Positions 39,412-47,771 of a stretch of 64,000 bases of DNA are shown here, piece after piece. A program made the translations under genes and the position numbers. The first letter of the stretch is position 1, and every line of letters starts with the position of its first letter. The stretch is taken from contig NZ_JAERRH010000007.1 of NCBI RefSeq assembly GCF_016741855.1, positions 248,001 to 312,000 of the forward strand, read 5' to 3'. The DNA is from Streptomyces musisoli (lineage in GTDB: Bacteria; Actinomycetota; Actinomycetes; Streptomycetales; Streptomycetaceae). Under the pieces are notes generated by a model. That model did no database searches, had not been told where the DNA came from, and was given only the letters and a program-made list of their open reading frames with translations.

Positions 39412-42243
39412 TTGTCCCCGACCAGCGAGACCGCACAGGGCGGTCGCCGACTCGTCATCGTCGAGTCGCCTGCCAAGGCGAAGACGATCAAGGGCTACCT
39501 CGGCCCCGGCTACACCGTCGAGGCGAGCGTCGGGCACATCCGCGACCTTCCCACCGGCGCCGCGGAGGTGCCGGACAAGTACACCGGTGAGGTCCGCCGC
39601 CTCGGTGTGGACGTCGAGCACGACTTCCAGCCGATCTATGTGATCAACGCTGACAAGAAGGCGCAGGTCAAGAAGCTCAAGGACCTGCTGAAGGACTCCG
39701 ACGAGCTCTTCCTCGCCACCGATGAGGACCGGGAGGGCGAGGCGATCGCCTGGCACCTCCAGGAGGTCCTGAAGCCGAAGATCCCGGTCAAGCGGATGGT
39801 GTTCCACGAGATCACCAAGGACGCGATCCGCGAGGCCGTCGCCAACCCGCGTCAGCTCAATCAGAAGCTGGTCGACGCGCAGGAGACCCGCCGCATCCTC
39901 GACCGCCTCTACGGCTACGAGGTCTCCCCCGTGCTGTGGAAGAAGGTCATGCCCCGGCTGTCGGCCGGCCGCGTGCAGTCCGTCGCCACGCGACTCGTGG
40001 TGGAGCGGGAACGCGAGCGCATCGCCTTCCGCTCCGCCGAGTACTGGGACCTGACGGGCGCCTTCGCGACCGGCCGCGCGGGGGACCCGTCCGACCCGTC
40101 GTCGCTGGTCGCCCGGCTTCAGACCGTCGACGGCAGGCGCGTCGCGCAGGGCCGCGACTTCGACTCCCTGGGCCGGATCAAGAGCGAGAACACCCTCCAC
40201 CTCGACGAGGCGAACGCCCGCGCCCTCGCCGCCGCCCTGGAGAGCACCCGCTTCTCCGTGCGCTCCGTCGAGTCCAAGCCGTACCGCCGCTCGCCGTACG
40301 CCCCGTTCCGTACGACGACGCTCCAGCAGGAGGCCAGCCGCAAGCTCGGCTTCGGCGCGAAGGCGACCATGCAGGTCGCGCAGAAGCTGTACGAGAACGG
40401 CTACATCACGTACATGCGTACGGACTCCACGACGCTGAGCGACACCGCCGTCGCGGCCGCCCGTGCGCAGGTCACGCAGCTGTACGGCGCCGACTACCTG
40501 CCGCCGCAGCCGCGCACCTACGCCGGCAAGGTCAAGAACGCCCAGGAGGCGCACGAGGCGATCCGCCCGTCGGGTGATCGTTTCCGCACGCCCGCGGAGA
40601 CCGGCCTGACCGGCGACCAGTTCAAGCTCTACGAACTGATCTGGAAGCGGACCGTCGCCTCCCAGATGAAGGACGCGACCGGCAACTCCGTCACCGTGAA
40701 GATCGGCGGCACCGCCGCCGACGGCCGGGACGTCGAGTTCAGCGCCTCCGGCAAGACGATCACCTTCCACGGCTTCCTGAAGGCCTACGTCGAGGGTGCC
40801 GACGACCCGAACGCCGAGCTGGACGACCGTGAGCGCCGGCTGCCGCAGGTCGCCGAGGGCGACGCGCTGTCCGCCGAGGAGATCACGGTCGACGGCCACG
40901 CCACCAAGCCCCCGGCCCGCTACACCGAGGCCTCGCTGGTCAAGGAGCTGGAAGAGCGCGAGATCGGCCGCCCGTCGACGTACGCGTCGATCATCGGCAC
41001 GATCCTCGACCGCGGCTACGTCTTCAAGAAGGGCACGGCCCTGGTGCCGTCCTTCCTGTCCTTCGCCGTGGTGAACCTCCTGGAGAAGCACTTCGGGCGG
41101 CTCGTCGACTACGACTTCACCGCCAGGATGGAGGACGACCTCGACCGGATCGCGGCCGGTGAGGCCCAGGCCGTGCCGTGGCTGAAGCGCTTCTACTTCG
41201 GTGAGGGCACGGCGACGGGCGGCGCGGCCGAGGCCGGCAACGGCGACGGGGACCACCTCGGCGGCCTCAAGGAGCTGGTGACCGACCTGGGCGCGATCGA
41301 CGCGCGCGAGGTGTCGTCGTTCCCGGTGGGCAACGGGATCGTGCTCCGCGTCGGCCGCTACGGCCCGTACATCGAGCGTGGCGAGAAGGACACCGAGCAG
41401 CACCAGCGCGCCGACATCCCGGACGACCTGGCGCCGGACGAGCTGACCGTCGAGCTGGCCGAGGAGCTGCTGGCCAAGCCCAGCGGCGACTTCGAGCTGG
41501 GTGCCGACCCGGAGACGGGCCACCAGATCGTCGCCAAGGCCGGCCGCTACGGCCCGTACGTCACCGAAGTGCTCCCCGAGGGCACCCCGAAGACCGGCAA
41601 GAACGCGGTCAAGCCGCGGACGGCCTCGCTCTTCAAGTCGATGTCACTCGACACGGTGACGCTCGAGGAAGCGCTGAAGCTGATGTCGCTGCCGCGGGTC
41701 GTCGGCACGGACGCCGACGGCGTGGAGATCACGGCACAGAACGGCCGCTACGGCCCGTACCTGAAGAAGGGCACGGACTCGCGCTCGCTTCAGGCCGAGG
41801 ACCAGCTCTTCACGATCACGCTGGAGGAGGCGCAGGCGATCTACGCCCAGCCGAAGCAGCGTGGCCGGGCCGCCGCCAAGCCGCCGCTGAAGGAGCTGGG
41901 CCAGGACCCGGTCTCCGGCAAGCCGGTCGTGGTCAAGGACGGCCGCTTCGGCCCGTACGTCACCGACGGCGAGACCAACGCCACCCTGCGCTCCGGCGAC
42001 AGCGTCGAAACGATCACTCCTGAGCGTGGTTTCGAGCTGCTCGCCGAGAAGCGCGCGAAGGGCCCGGCCAAGAAGACGGCGAAGAAGGCGGCGGCCAAGA
42101 AGACCGCTCCGGCGAAGAAGACCGCCGCCAAGAAGACGGCCGCGAAGAAGACGACGGCCGCCGCGAAGAAGACGACCGCCAAGAAGACCACCGCGAAGAA
42201 GGCGACGGCTTCGAAGACGGCGGCTTCCGGCGCGGAGGACTGA
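39412..42243 (+). CDS. topA: DNA topoisomerase I with lysine-rich C-terminal tail
   Basis: A 943-residue type IA topoisomerase that relaxes negative supercoils. The TOPRIM domain starts at VIVESPAKAKTIKGYLG (near residues 15-30), DEDREGEAIAWHL (near 104) holds the metal site, and the active-site tyrosine is Y334 in ITYMRTDSTTLS. Several C-terminal repeat domains follow (each with GRYGPY or GRFGPY). Residues 884-943 are an Ala/Lys tail (KKTAAKK-like) known in Streptomyces TopA to raise DNA binding and processivity. The start is TTG at 39412 with GGAGAGAAG upstream. A TTGACA at 39291-39296 with TAGCGT only 13 bp downstream may be the supercoiling-sensitive promoter, but the spacer is too short for a firm call. 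Confidence 0.97.
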   Translation: MSPTSETAQGGRRLVIVESPAKAKTIKGYLGPGYTVEASVGHIRDLPTGAAEVPDKYTGEVRRLGVDVEHDFQPIYVINADKKAQVKKLKDLLKDSDELFLATDEDREGEAIAWHLQEVLKPKIPVKRMVFHEITKDAIREAVANPRQLNQKLVDAQETRRILDRLYGYEVSPVLWKKVMPRLSAGRVQSVATRLVVERERERIAFRSAEYWDLTGAFATGRAGDPSDPSSLVARLQTVDGRRVAQGRDFDSLGRIKSENTLHLDEANARALAAALESTRFSVRSVESKPYRRSPYAPFRTTTLQQEASRKLGFGAKATMQVAQKLYENGYITYMRTDSTTLSDTAVAAARAQVTQLYGADYLPPQPRTYAGKVKNAQEAHEAIRPSGDRFRTPAETGLTGDQFKLYELIWKRTVASQMKDATGNSVTVKIGGTAADGRDVEFSASGKTITFHGFLKAYVEGADDPNAELDDRERRLPQVAEGDALSAEEITVDGHATKPPARYTEASLVKELEEREIGRPSTYASIIGTILDRGYVFKKGTALVPSFLSFAVVNLLEKHFGRLVDYDFTARMEDDLDRIAAGEAQAVPWLKRFYFGEGTATGGAAEAGNGDGDHLGGLKELVTDLGAIDAREVSSFPVGNGIVLRVGRYGPYIERGEKDTEQHQRADIPDDLAPDELTVELAEELLAKPSGDFELGADPETGHQIVAKAGRYGPYVTEVLPEGTPKTGKNAVKPRTASLFKSMSLDTVTLEEALKLMSLPRVVGTDADGVEITAQNGRYGPYLKKGTDSRSLQAEDQLFTITLEEAQAIYAQPKQRGRAAAKPPLKELGQDPVSGKPVVVKDGRFGPYVTDGETNATLRSGDSVETITPERGFELLAEKRAKGPAKKTAKKAAAKKTAPAKKTAAKKTAAKKTTAAAKKTTAKKTTAKKATASKTAASGAED

Positions 42244-42284
42244 CGCCCCGCCGGACCGGAGCACCCACCGCGGCTTCACCGAAC

Positions 42285-42319
42285 GCACGCCCCGGCATCA
42301 CTTTGATGTCGGGGCGTGC
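42285..42319 (+). terminator. Terminator of topA
   Basis: GCACGCCCCG (42285-42294) pairs with CGGGGCGTGC (42310-42319); inner bases GCATCA/TGATG extend it. It lies 42 bp after the topA stop. Confidence 0.82.
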
Positions 42320-42371
42320 GCATGCCAGGACGGCGAGGTGTGGTGTCACCGGCTGCGGATAGGCTGAACGC

Positions 42372-45300
42372 ATGACGCGAGCCGAGCAGCCAACGGCCCA
42401 CCCCACCCCCCCGGACGACGCCCTGGTCGCGGATTCCCGCGAGCGCGCCGTCCGTTCCCTGCTGCGCCGACCGCAGCTGAGGCGCTTGTGGAGCGCGCAG
42501 CTGGTGAGCGGTGTCGGTGACGTTCTCTCCCTACTCGTCCTGGTCGTCCTGGTCCTCCAGGCGGCGATCGTCGAGGGGTCCTTCGGCGGTGGCTACCGGG
42601 GCGTCGCGTTCGCGGTGGCGACGGTCTTCGGCGCGCGCATCCTCGCCACCCTGCTCTTCGGGGCCGTCCTCCTCGGCCCGCTGACCTCGCTCACCGCGCA
42701 GGAGGGGCCGCTCGACCGTCGCTGGACCATGGTCGGCGCCGACGGCCTGCGCGCCGCGCTGCTGATCGTCGCGCCCCTGTGGATCGACTGGACCCCGGAC
42801 GACGCGCTCGCCGTCCTGCTCGTCACCGCGTTCGTCACCGGTGTCGCCGAACGGCTGTGGACGGTGTGCCGGGAGAGCGCCGCCCCCGCCCTGCTGCCGG
42901 GCCCGCCGCCGGAGGGGGCGACCGTACGGCCGCTGCCCGACCACCTGGACGCCCTGCGCCGCCTCGCGCTGCGCACCGGATTCCTCGCGGTCCCGCTGGC
43001 CGCCGCCACCCTGGTCGTCGCCGCCCTGCTGAACAACCTGCTGGGCACCGGCGTGGCCTGGTTCGACCAGCACCAGGCGGCCCTCGCCTCGTACGTGGCG
43101 GCGGGCCTGTTCGCCGCCTCCCTGTCCGTGCTGACGTACCTGGAACTGCCCGACCCGCGCACCCCGCGCCCGCGGTCCCCGCTGGAGGGCCTGCGCCGCC
43201 CGCGCACCGGCGACGGCGTCGACAAGGGCCGTACGGGCGCCGTCCCGCTGCTGGTCCCGGCCTGTGCCGGGGTCGCCGGGGCGATCGCGGCGGCCGTCTC
43301 CGTGTGCGTGCTGCACGCCAAGGACCTGGGCGGCGGCCCGGTGCTCTACGGCCTGCTGGTGCTGGGCCTGACCGGCGGAGTCGCCGTCGGCATCCGCACC
43401 GCCCCCGCGCTGCTGCCCTCGCTGTCCCGCCGCCGACTGCTCGCCCTGGCGATCGCCGTCACCGGCATCGCGCTGCTGGCCGCCGGACTGGTGCCGGACG
43501 TCACCACGGTCCTGCTGATCGTCACGCTGGCCGGCGCCGCCGCGGGCGTGGCCGCCAACACCGGGCACACCCTGCTCGACCAGGAGACCGAGGAATACCG
43601 CCGGGTGCGCACCACCGAGCACCTGCACGCCGTGGTCCGCGTCTTCATAGCGCTCGGCGTCCTGGTCGCGCCCCTGGTCGCGGCGCTGATCGGCCCGCAC
43701 CGGCTGGAGAACGGCAAGTTCGTCTTCGCGCACGGCGGCGCGGCCTTCACGCTGATGCTGGTCGGCGCGCTGCTGCTGCCGGTCGCCGCGCTGGTGCTCG
43801 CCAAGGTCGACGACCGTTCGGGTGTGCCGCTGCGCCGGGACCTCAGGGACGCGCTGCTCGGCGGCGACGACCCGGTCACCATCCCGGCGACGAACGGCTT
43901 CTTCATCGCCCTGGAGGGCGGTGACGGCGCCGGCAAGTCCACCCAGGCCGAGGCACTCGCCGAGTGGATCCGCGCCAAGGGTCACGAGGTCGTGCTCACC
44001 CGTGAGCCGGGGGCCACCCCGGTCGGCAAGCGACTGCGCTCGATCCTGCTGGACGTGTCCTCGGCGGGCCTGTCGCACCGCGCGGAGGCGCTGCTGTACG
44101 CCGCCGACCGCGCCGAACACGTGGACACCGTCGTACGCCCCGCCCTGGAGCGCGGCGCGGTGGTGATCTCCGACCGCTACATCGACTCCTCCGTCGCCTA
44201 CCAGGGCGCCGGCCGCGATCTGTCCCCGACCGAGATCGCCCGCATCAACCGCTGGGCCACCAACGGGCTCGTCCCGCACCTCACCGTCCTGCTGGACGTC
44301 TCCCCGGAGACCGCCCGCGAGCGGTTCACCGAGGCGCCGGACCGGCTGGAGTCGGAGCCGGCGGAGTTCCACGCGCGCGTGCGGGCCGGATTCCTCACGC
44401 TGGCCGCCGCGGACCCCGGCCGCTACCTGATCGTGGACGCGGGCCAGGAGCCCGAGGCCGTCACCACCGTGATCCGGCACCGGCTGGACACCGTGCTGCC
44501 GCTGTCCGAGGCCGAGATCAAGGCCCAGGAGGAGGCGCGCAGGAAGGCCGAGGAGGAGGCCCGCCGCAAGGCCGAGGAAGAGGCCGCCCGCAAGGCCGAG
44601 GAGGAGCGCCTGGAGCGCGAGCGCCAGGAGCAGCTCGCGCGCCTGCGCGCCGAGGAGGAGGAGCGCAAGCGGCGCGAACTCGAGGAGGCGCAGCGGCGCG
44701 AGGCCGAACGGCAGGCGGAGGAGGCCCGGCAGCGGGCCGAGGAAGCGGCCCGGCGCGCGGAGGAGGAGCGGCAGCGGCTGCTCGCCGAGGAGAAGGCGCG
44801 CGCCGAGGAGGAGGCTCGCCGCAAGGCCGAGGAGGAGCGGCGCCGCAGGCAGGCCGAGGAGGAGGCCCGGATCCGCGCCGAGGAGGAGGCCCGGCAGGCC
44901 AGGCTGCGTGCCGAGGAGGAGACCCGGCGCCTGGAGGCGCAGCGCAAGGCCGAGGAGGCGTTGCTGCGCGCCGAGGAGGCCCGCCGGCAGGCCGCCGAGG
45001 CCGCGGCGGCTGCCGACGCGGCGGCCCGCAGGCCCAGTACGCCCCGGCCGTCGGCACCGGGCGTGGTCCCCGACGCCGCCACGGTCGCCACGCCGGTCGT
45101 CGCGCCGGACACGCCCCGGGGCGTCGAGGAGACCGTCCCGACGCCGGTGGTGTCGCCGGACGAGCAGGCGCCGGACGCACCGGCACCGGGCGCGGCGGAG
45201 CGCGGCACGGACGGGCCGGGCACGGACACGCGGGGGACGGACACGCGGGGCACGGACGAGACGACGGTGCTGCGGCCGGTGCGCGAGGAGCGCGGCGGGC

Positions 45301-45800
45301 GGGGGCGCCAGCCGGACTCCGAGGTGACCACCGAGCTGCCGCAGCCGCAGGTGCCTCCGGGCGCGGCGGACGAGACGGCCGTACTGCCGCAGGTGCCTCC
45401 GGGCGCGGCGGACGAGACGGCCGTGCTGCCTCCGGTCTCGGCGGAGCGTACGGCCGGGGCGCCGCAGGCTCCGGGTGCGGCCGACGAGACCGCCGTGCTG
45501 CCGCCCGTACGGGGTGACGATCCGGTGGACCGGGTGCCGCCCGGCTTCTTCCGGGACGAGCGGCCCGCCGCGGGCCCCGACGGATCCGAACCGCGCACGC
45601 GTGAGATGCCCCAGGTCGACGCCGACGGCACGCCCCGCCGCCGGCCGCGCTCCGACTGGGCCGAGGAGACCCCGCTGGACGACCTGCCGACGCTGGCCGA
45701 CGAACTGCTGGGGTCGTACGACGAGCCGGAGTACGGCGACCAGGGCGACGGTGAGGAGCAGCAGGGCCGCAGGGGACGCGGCCGGGGCCGGCGCGGCTGA
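42372..45800 (+). CDS. tmk: MFS-like membrane domain fused to thymidylate kinase and a long coiled coil
   Basis: A 1142-residue three-part protein. Residues 30-485 form about 12 hydrophobic segments like an MFS transporter (LRRLWSAQLVSGVGDVLSLLVLV at the start). From residue 508 a complete thymidylate kinase follows: FFIALEGGDGAGKSTQAEAL (P-loop), TREPGATPVGK (the TR-EPG dTMP-binding motif) and DRYIDSSVAYQGAGR (DRY). It phosphorylates dTMP to dTDP. Residues 715-885 are a charged coiled coil of AEEEARRKAEEE units, and the rest is a Pro/Gly/Thr-rich tail with repeated PPGAADETAVLP. I see no separate tmk in the window. The same fusion is known in Streptomyces (SCO3542 from memory). Confidence 0.95.
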   Translation: MTRAEQPTAHPTPPDDALVADSRERAVRSLLRRPQLRRLWSAQLVSGVGDVLSLLVLVVLVLQAAIVEGSFGGGYRGVAFAVATVFGARILATLLFGAVLLGPLTSLTAQEGPLDRRWTMVGADGLRAALLIVAPLWIDWTPDDALAVLLVTAFVTGVAERLWTVCRESAAPALLPGPPPEGATVRPLPDHLDALRRLALRTGFLAVPLAAATLVVAALLNNLLGTGVAWFDQHQAALASYVAAGLFAASLSVLTYLELPDPRTPRPRSPLEGLRRPRTGDGVDKGRTGAVPLLVPACAGVAGAIAAAVSVCVLHAKDLGGGPVLYGLLVLGLTGGVAVGIRTAPALLPSLSRRRLLALAIAVTGIALLAAGLVPDVTTVLLIVTLAGAAAGVAANTGHTLLDQETEEYRRVRTTEHLHAVVRVFIALGVLVAPLVAALIGPHRLENGKFVFAHGGAAFTLMLVGALLLPVAALVLAKVDDRSGVPLRRDLRDALLGGDDPVTIPATNGFFIALEGGDGAGKSTQAEALAEWIRAKGHEVVLTREPGATPVGKRLRSILLDVSSAGLSHRAEALLYAADRAEHVDTVVRPALERGAVVISDRYIDSSVAYQGAGRDLSPTEIARINRWATNGLVPHLTVLLDVSPETARERFTEAPDRLESEPAEFHARVRAGFLTLAAADPGRYLIVDAGQEPEAVTTVIRHRLDTVLPLSEAEIKAQEEARRKAEEEARRKAEEEAARKAEEERLERERQEQLARLRAEEEERKRRELEEAQRREAERQAEEARQRAEEAARRAEEERQRLLAEEKARAEEEARRKAEEERRRRQAEEEARIRAEEEARQARLRAEEETRRLEAQRKAEEALLRAEEARRQAAEAAAAADAAARRPSTPRPSAPGVVPDAATVATPVVAPDTPRGVEETVPTPVVSPDEQAPDAPAPGAAERGTDGPGTDTRGTDTRGTDETTVLRPVREERGGRGRQPDSEVTTELPQPQVPPGAADETAVLPQVPPGAADETAVLPPVSAERTAGAPQAPGAADETAVLPPVRGDDPVDRVPPGFFRDERPAAGPDGSEPRTREMPQVDADGTPRRRPRSDWAEETPLDDLPTLADELLGSYDEPEYGDQGDGEEQQGRRGRGRGRRG

Positions 45801-45821
45801 CCGGCACGCGCCTTTCCGGCG

Positions 45822-45963
45822 GCCGTCCTGGACAGCCGCTTCGGACGGCCGTTCCGGACAGCCGCTTTGGACCGTTGTTCCGGACAGTCGCTTCGCACAG
45901 CGTTCCGGACGGCCGTTCCGGACAGTCGCTTCGGACAGCCGTTGCGGACAATCGCTTCGGACG
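45822..45963. repeat. Short degenerate repeat of GGACAG-type units after tmk
   Basis: About nine imperfect units of 15-16 bp, each with TTCCGGACAGNCGNTTCGGAC-like sequence, run from about 45822 to 45963 directly after the tmk stop. Alternate units are inverted relative to each other (CCGGA versus TCCGG), so long stem structures are possible in RNA. Boundaries are approximate. Confidence 0.65.
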
Positions 45964-46018
45964 GGGGCGCCCGCGGGCATCGGCGAGAGGCCGCCGCTCG
46001 GGGGCGCCCCCCTTTTTT
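45963..46018 (+). terminator. Intrinsic terminator with T-tract after tmk
   Basis: GGGGGCGCCC (45963-45972) pairs with GGGCGCCCCC (46002-46011) and is followed by TTTTTT at 46013-46018. This is the most classic rho-independent terminator in the window. Confidence 0.88.
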
Positions 46019-46386
46019 CCGGTGAGGCATCCCTTCTGAGGGGTCGGGTCCTGCGAGAGCCCTCTTGCCGGTAGCCGCGCCGGTGGGGACTTCCCCGAGG
46101 TGCCCTTGCGAGCGAGGCCTCCTGCAAGGACCGTCTCGCCCGTGACGCTCACCGCGAGATCCCTTGCCGGTGAGCCTCCGTGCCCCTTGCCGGTGAGCTT
46201 TGTGAGGCTCCGTTTCAGTGGGGCCTCCGTGACGCCACCTGCCCGTGAGGCCCTCGTGTCGCGGAGGTGTCGCCGTCGGTGAGCCTCGTTGCCGCCGGGG
46301 CCTCGTCGTCCGCGGCATTCGTTGTCAGTGGCCACCCGCACAATGGATGGCGGTACGTGGAGTGTGACGGAAGGGCGGCGTGACCC
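46019..46386. other. Intergenic stretch with GTGAGGCC/CTTGCCGGTGAG-like repeats
   Basis: 368 bp before holB. It holds imperfect direct repeats such as CCTTGCCGGTGAGCCTCCGTG (about 46162-46182) and CCTTGCCGGTGAGCTTTGTG (about 46185-46204). No gene is supported. The promoter of holB should lie near its 3' end, where GGAAGGG forms the ribosome binding site (just before 46387). Confidence 0.45.
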
Positions 46387-47592
46387 ATGACCGTGTGGGA
46401 CGACCTCGTCGGACAGGAGAAGGTGAGCGCGGTGCTCGACGCCGCCGCGCGGGACGCCGACGCCCTCGTCACGGCCGCCGCAGCCCAGGAGCCACCGCCC
46501 GAGGCGTCGAAGATGACCCATGCCTGGCTGTTCACGGGCCCGCCCGGTGCGGGCCGGAACCAGGCGGCGCGGGCCTTCGCCGCGGCCCTTCAGTGCGTGA
46601 GCCCGGACCGCGCCCTCGGCGGCTCCCCCGGCTGCGGCTTCTGCGACGGCTGCCACACCGCGCTGCTCGGCACCCACGCGGACGTCACGACGGTCGCCGC
46701 GGTCGGCTCCGAGATCCTGGTCAAGGACATGCGGGACACGGTCCGCAAGTCGTTCACCGCCCCGGCGAACGGCCGCTGGCAGATCATCCTGGTCGAGGAC
46801 GCCGAGCGGCTGAACGAGAAGTCGGCCAACGCCGTCCTCAAGGCCGTCGAGGAGCCCGCCCCCCGCACGGTGTGGCTGCTGTGCGCCCCCTCCGTCGAGG
46901 ACGTCCTGCCGACCATCCGCTCCCGCTGCCGCCACCTGACCCTGCGCACGCCGTCCGTCGAGGCGGTCGCCGACATGCTCGTACGGCGCGACGGCATCGA
47001 GCCCGAGGCCGCCGCGTACGCCGCCCGCGCCACCCAGGGCCACGTCGACCGGGCCCGCCGCCTGGCCACCGACCCGGCGGCCCGCGAGCGCCGCGCCACC
47101 GTGCTGAAGCTGCCGCTGCGGCTGGACGAGGTCGGCGCCTGCCTCAAGGCCGCCCAGGAACTCGTCGACGCGGCGGCGGAGGACGCCAAACAGCTCGCCG
47201 AGGAGATGGACGGCAAGGAGACCGAGGAGCTGAAGGCGGCCCTCGGCGCCGCCCAGGGCGGCCGGCTGCCGCGCGGCACCGCGGGGGTGATGAAGGACCT
47301 GGAGGACATGCAGAAGCGCCGTAGAACCCGCACGCAGCGCGACAGTCTGGACGTCGCCCTCGGCGACCTCATCGCCTTCTACCGCGACGTCCTCGCCCTC
47401 CAGCTCGGCACGCGCGTGGCGATCGCCAACGCCGACGCGGGGGAGGCCCTGGAGCGGCTGGCCCGCGGCAGCGCCCCCGAGTCCACACTCCGCCGCATCG
47501 AGGCGATCTCCGCCTGCCGCGAGGCCCTGGACCGCAATGTGGCCCCGCTGCTGGCGGTGGAGGCGATGACGATGGCGCTGCGGGCCGGCTGA
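46387..47592 (+). CDS. holB: DNA polymerase III delta' subunit
   Basis: A 401-residue clamp-loader subunit. VWDDLVGQEKVSAVL near residue 3 is the box I of clamp loaders. Walker A is GPPGAGRNQAARAFA, where Lys is replaced by Arg, typical of the non-hydrolysing delta' subunit. The zinc site is CVSPDRALGGSPGCGFCDGC. VLVEDAERLNEKSANAVLKAVEEP carries the DE-like and SRC-type regions (PTIRSRCRHLTL). The C-terminal half is helical. It acts with DnaX and HolA to load the beta clamp. ATG at 46387. Located directly after tmk, the usual order in actinobacteria. Confidence 0.95.
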   Translation: MTVWDDLVGQEKVSAVLDAAARDADALVTAAAAQEPPPEASKMTHAWLFTGPPGAGRNQAARAFAAALQCVSPDRALGGSPGCGFCDGCHTALLGTHADVTTVAAVGSEILVKDMRDTVRKSFTAPANGRWQIILVEDAERLNEKSANAVLKAVEEPAPRTVWLLCAPSVEDVLPTIRSRCRHLTLRTPSVEAVADMLVRRDGIEPEAAAYAARATQGHVDRARRLATDPAARERRATVLKLPLRLDEVGACLKAAQELVDAAAEDAKQLAEEMDGKETEELKAALGAAQGGRLPRGTAGVMKDLEDMQKRRRTRTQRDSLDVALGDLIAFYRDVLALQLGTRVAIANADAGEALERLARGSAPESTLRRIEAISACREALDRNVAPLLAVEAMTMALRAG

Positions 47593-47771
47593 GAACAGCG
47601 ACGGCCTCGGACCCGTATGACCCGTGCGGCGACCGGCCGAGGAGGAGGGCCCGTGAGGCAAGGAGCGAGAAGGAAGAGCCCGTGACGAGACGGGCCGGCC
47701 TCGTCGAGACCCGTGAGGGCGACGGGTCGAGCCGGCCGGGGACGCTGCCGTGTCCCTCGTAGGAGGCACCC

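Noticed and set aside
42531..46127. Very long antisense frame over tmk
   Set aside because: It mirrors the coiled coil and repeats of the tmk fusion; no start signal and no family resemblance.
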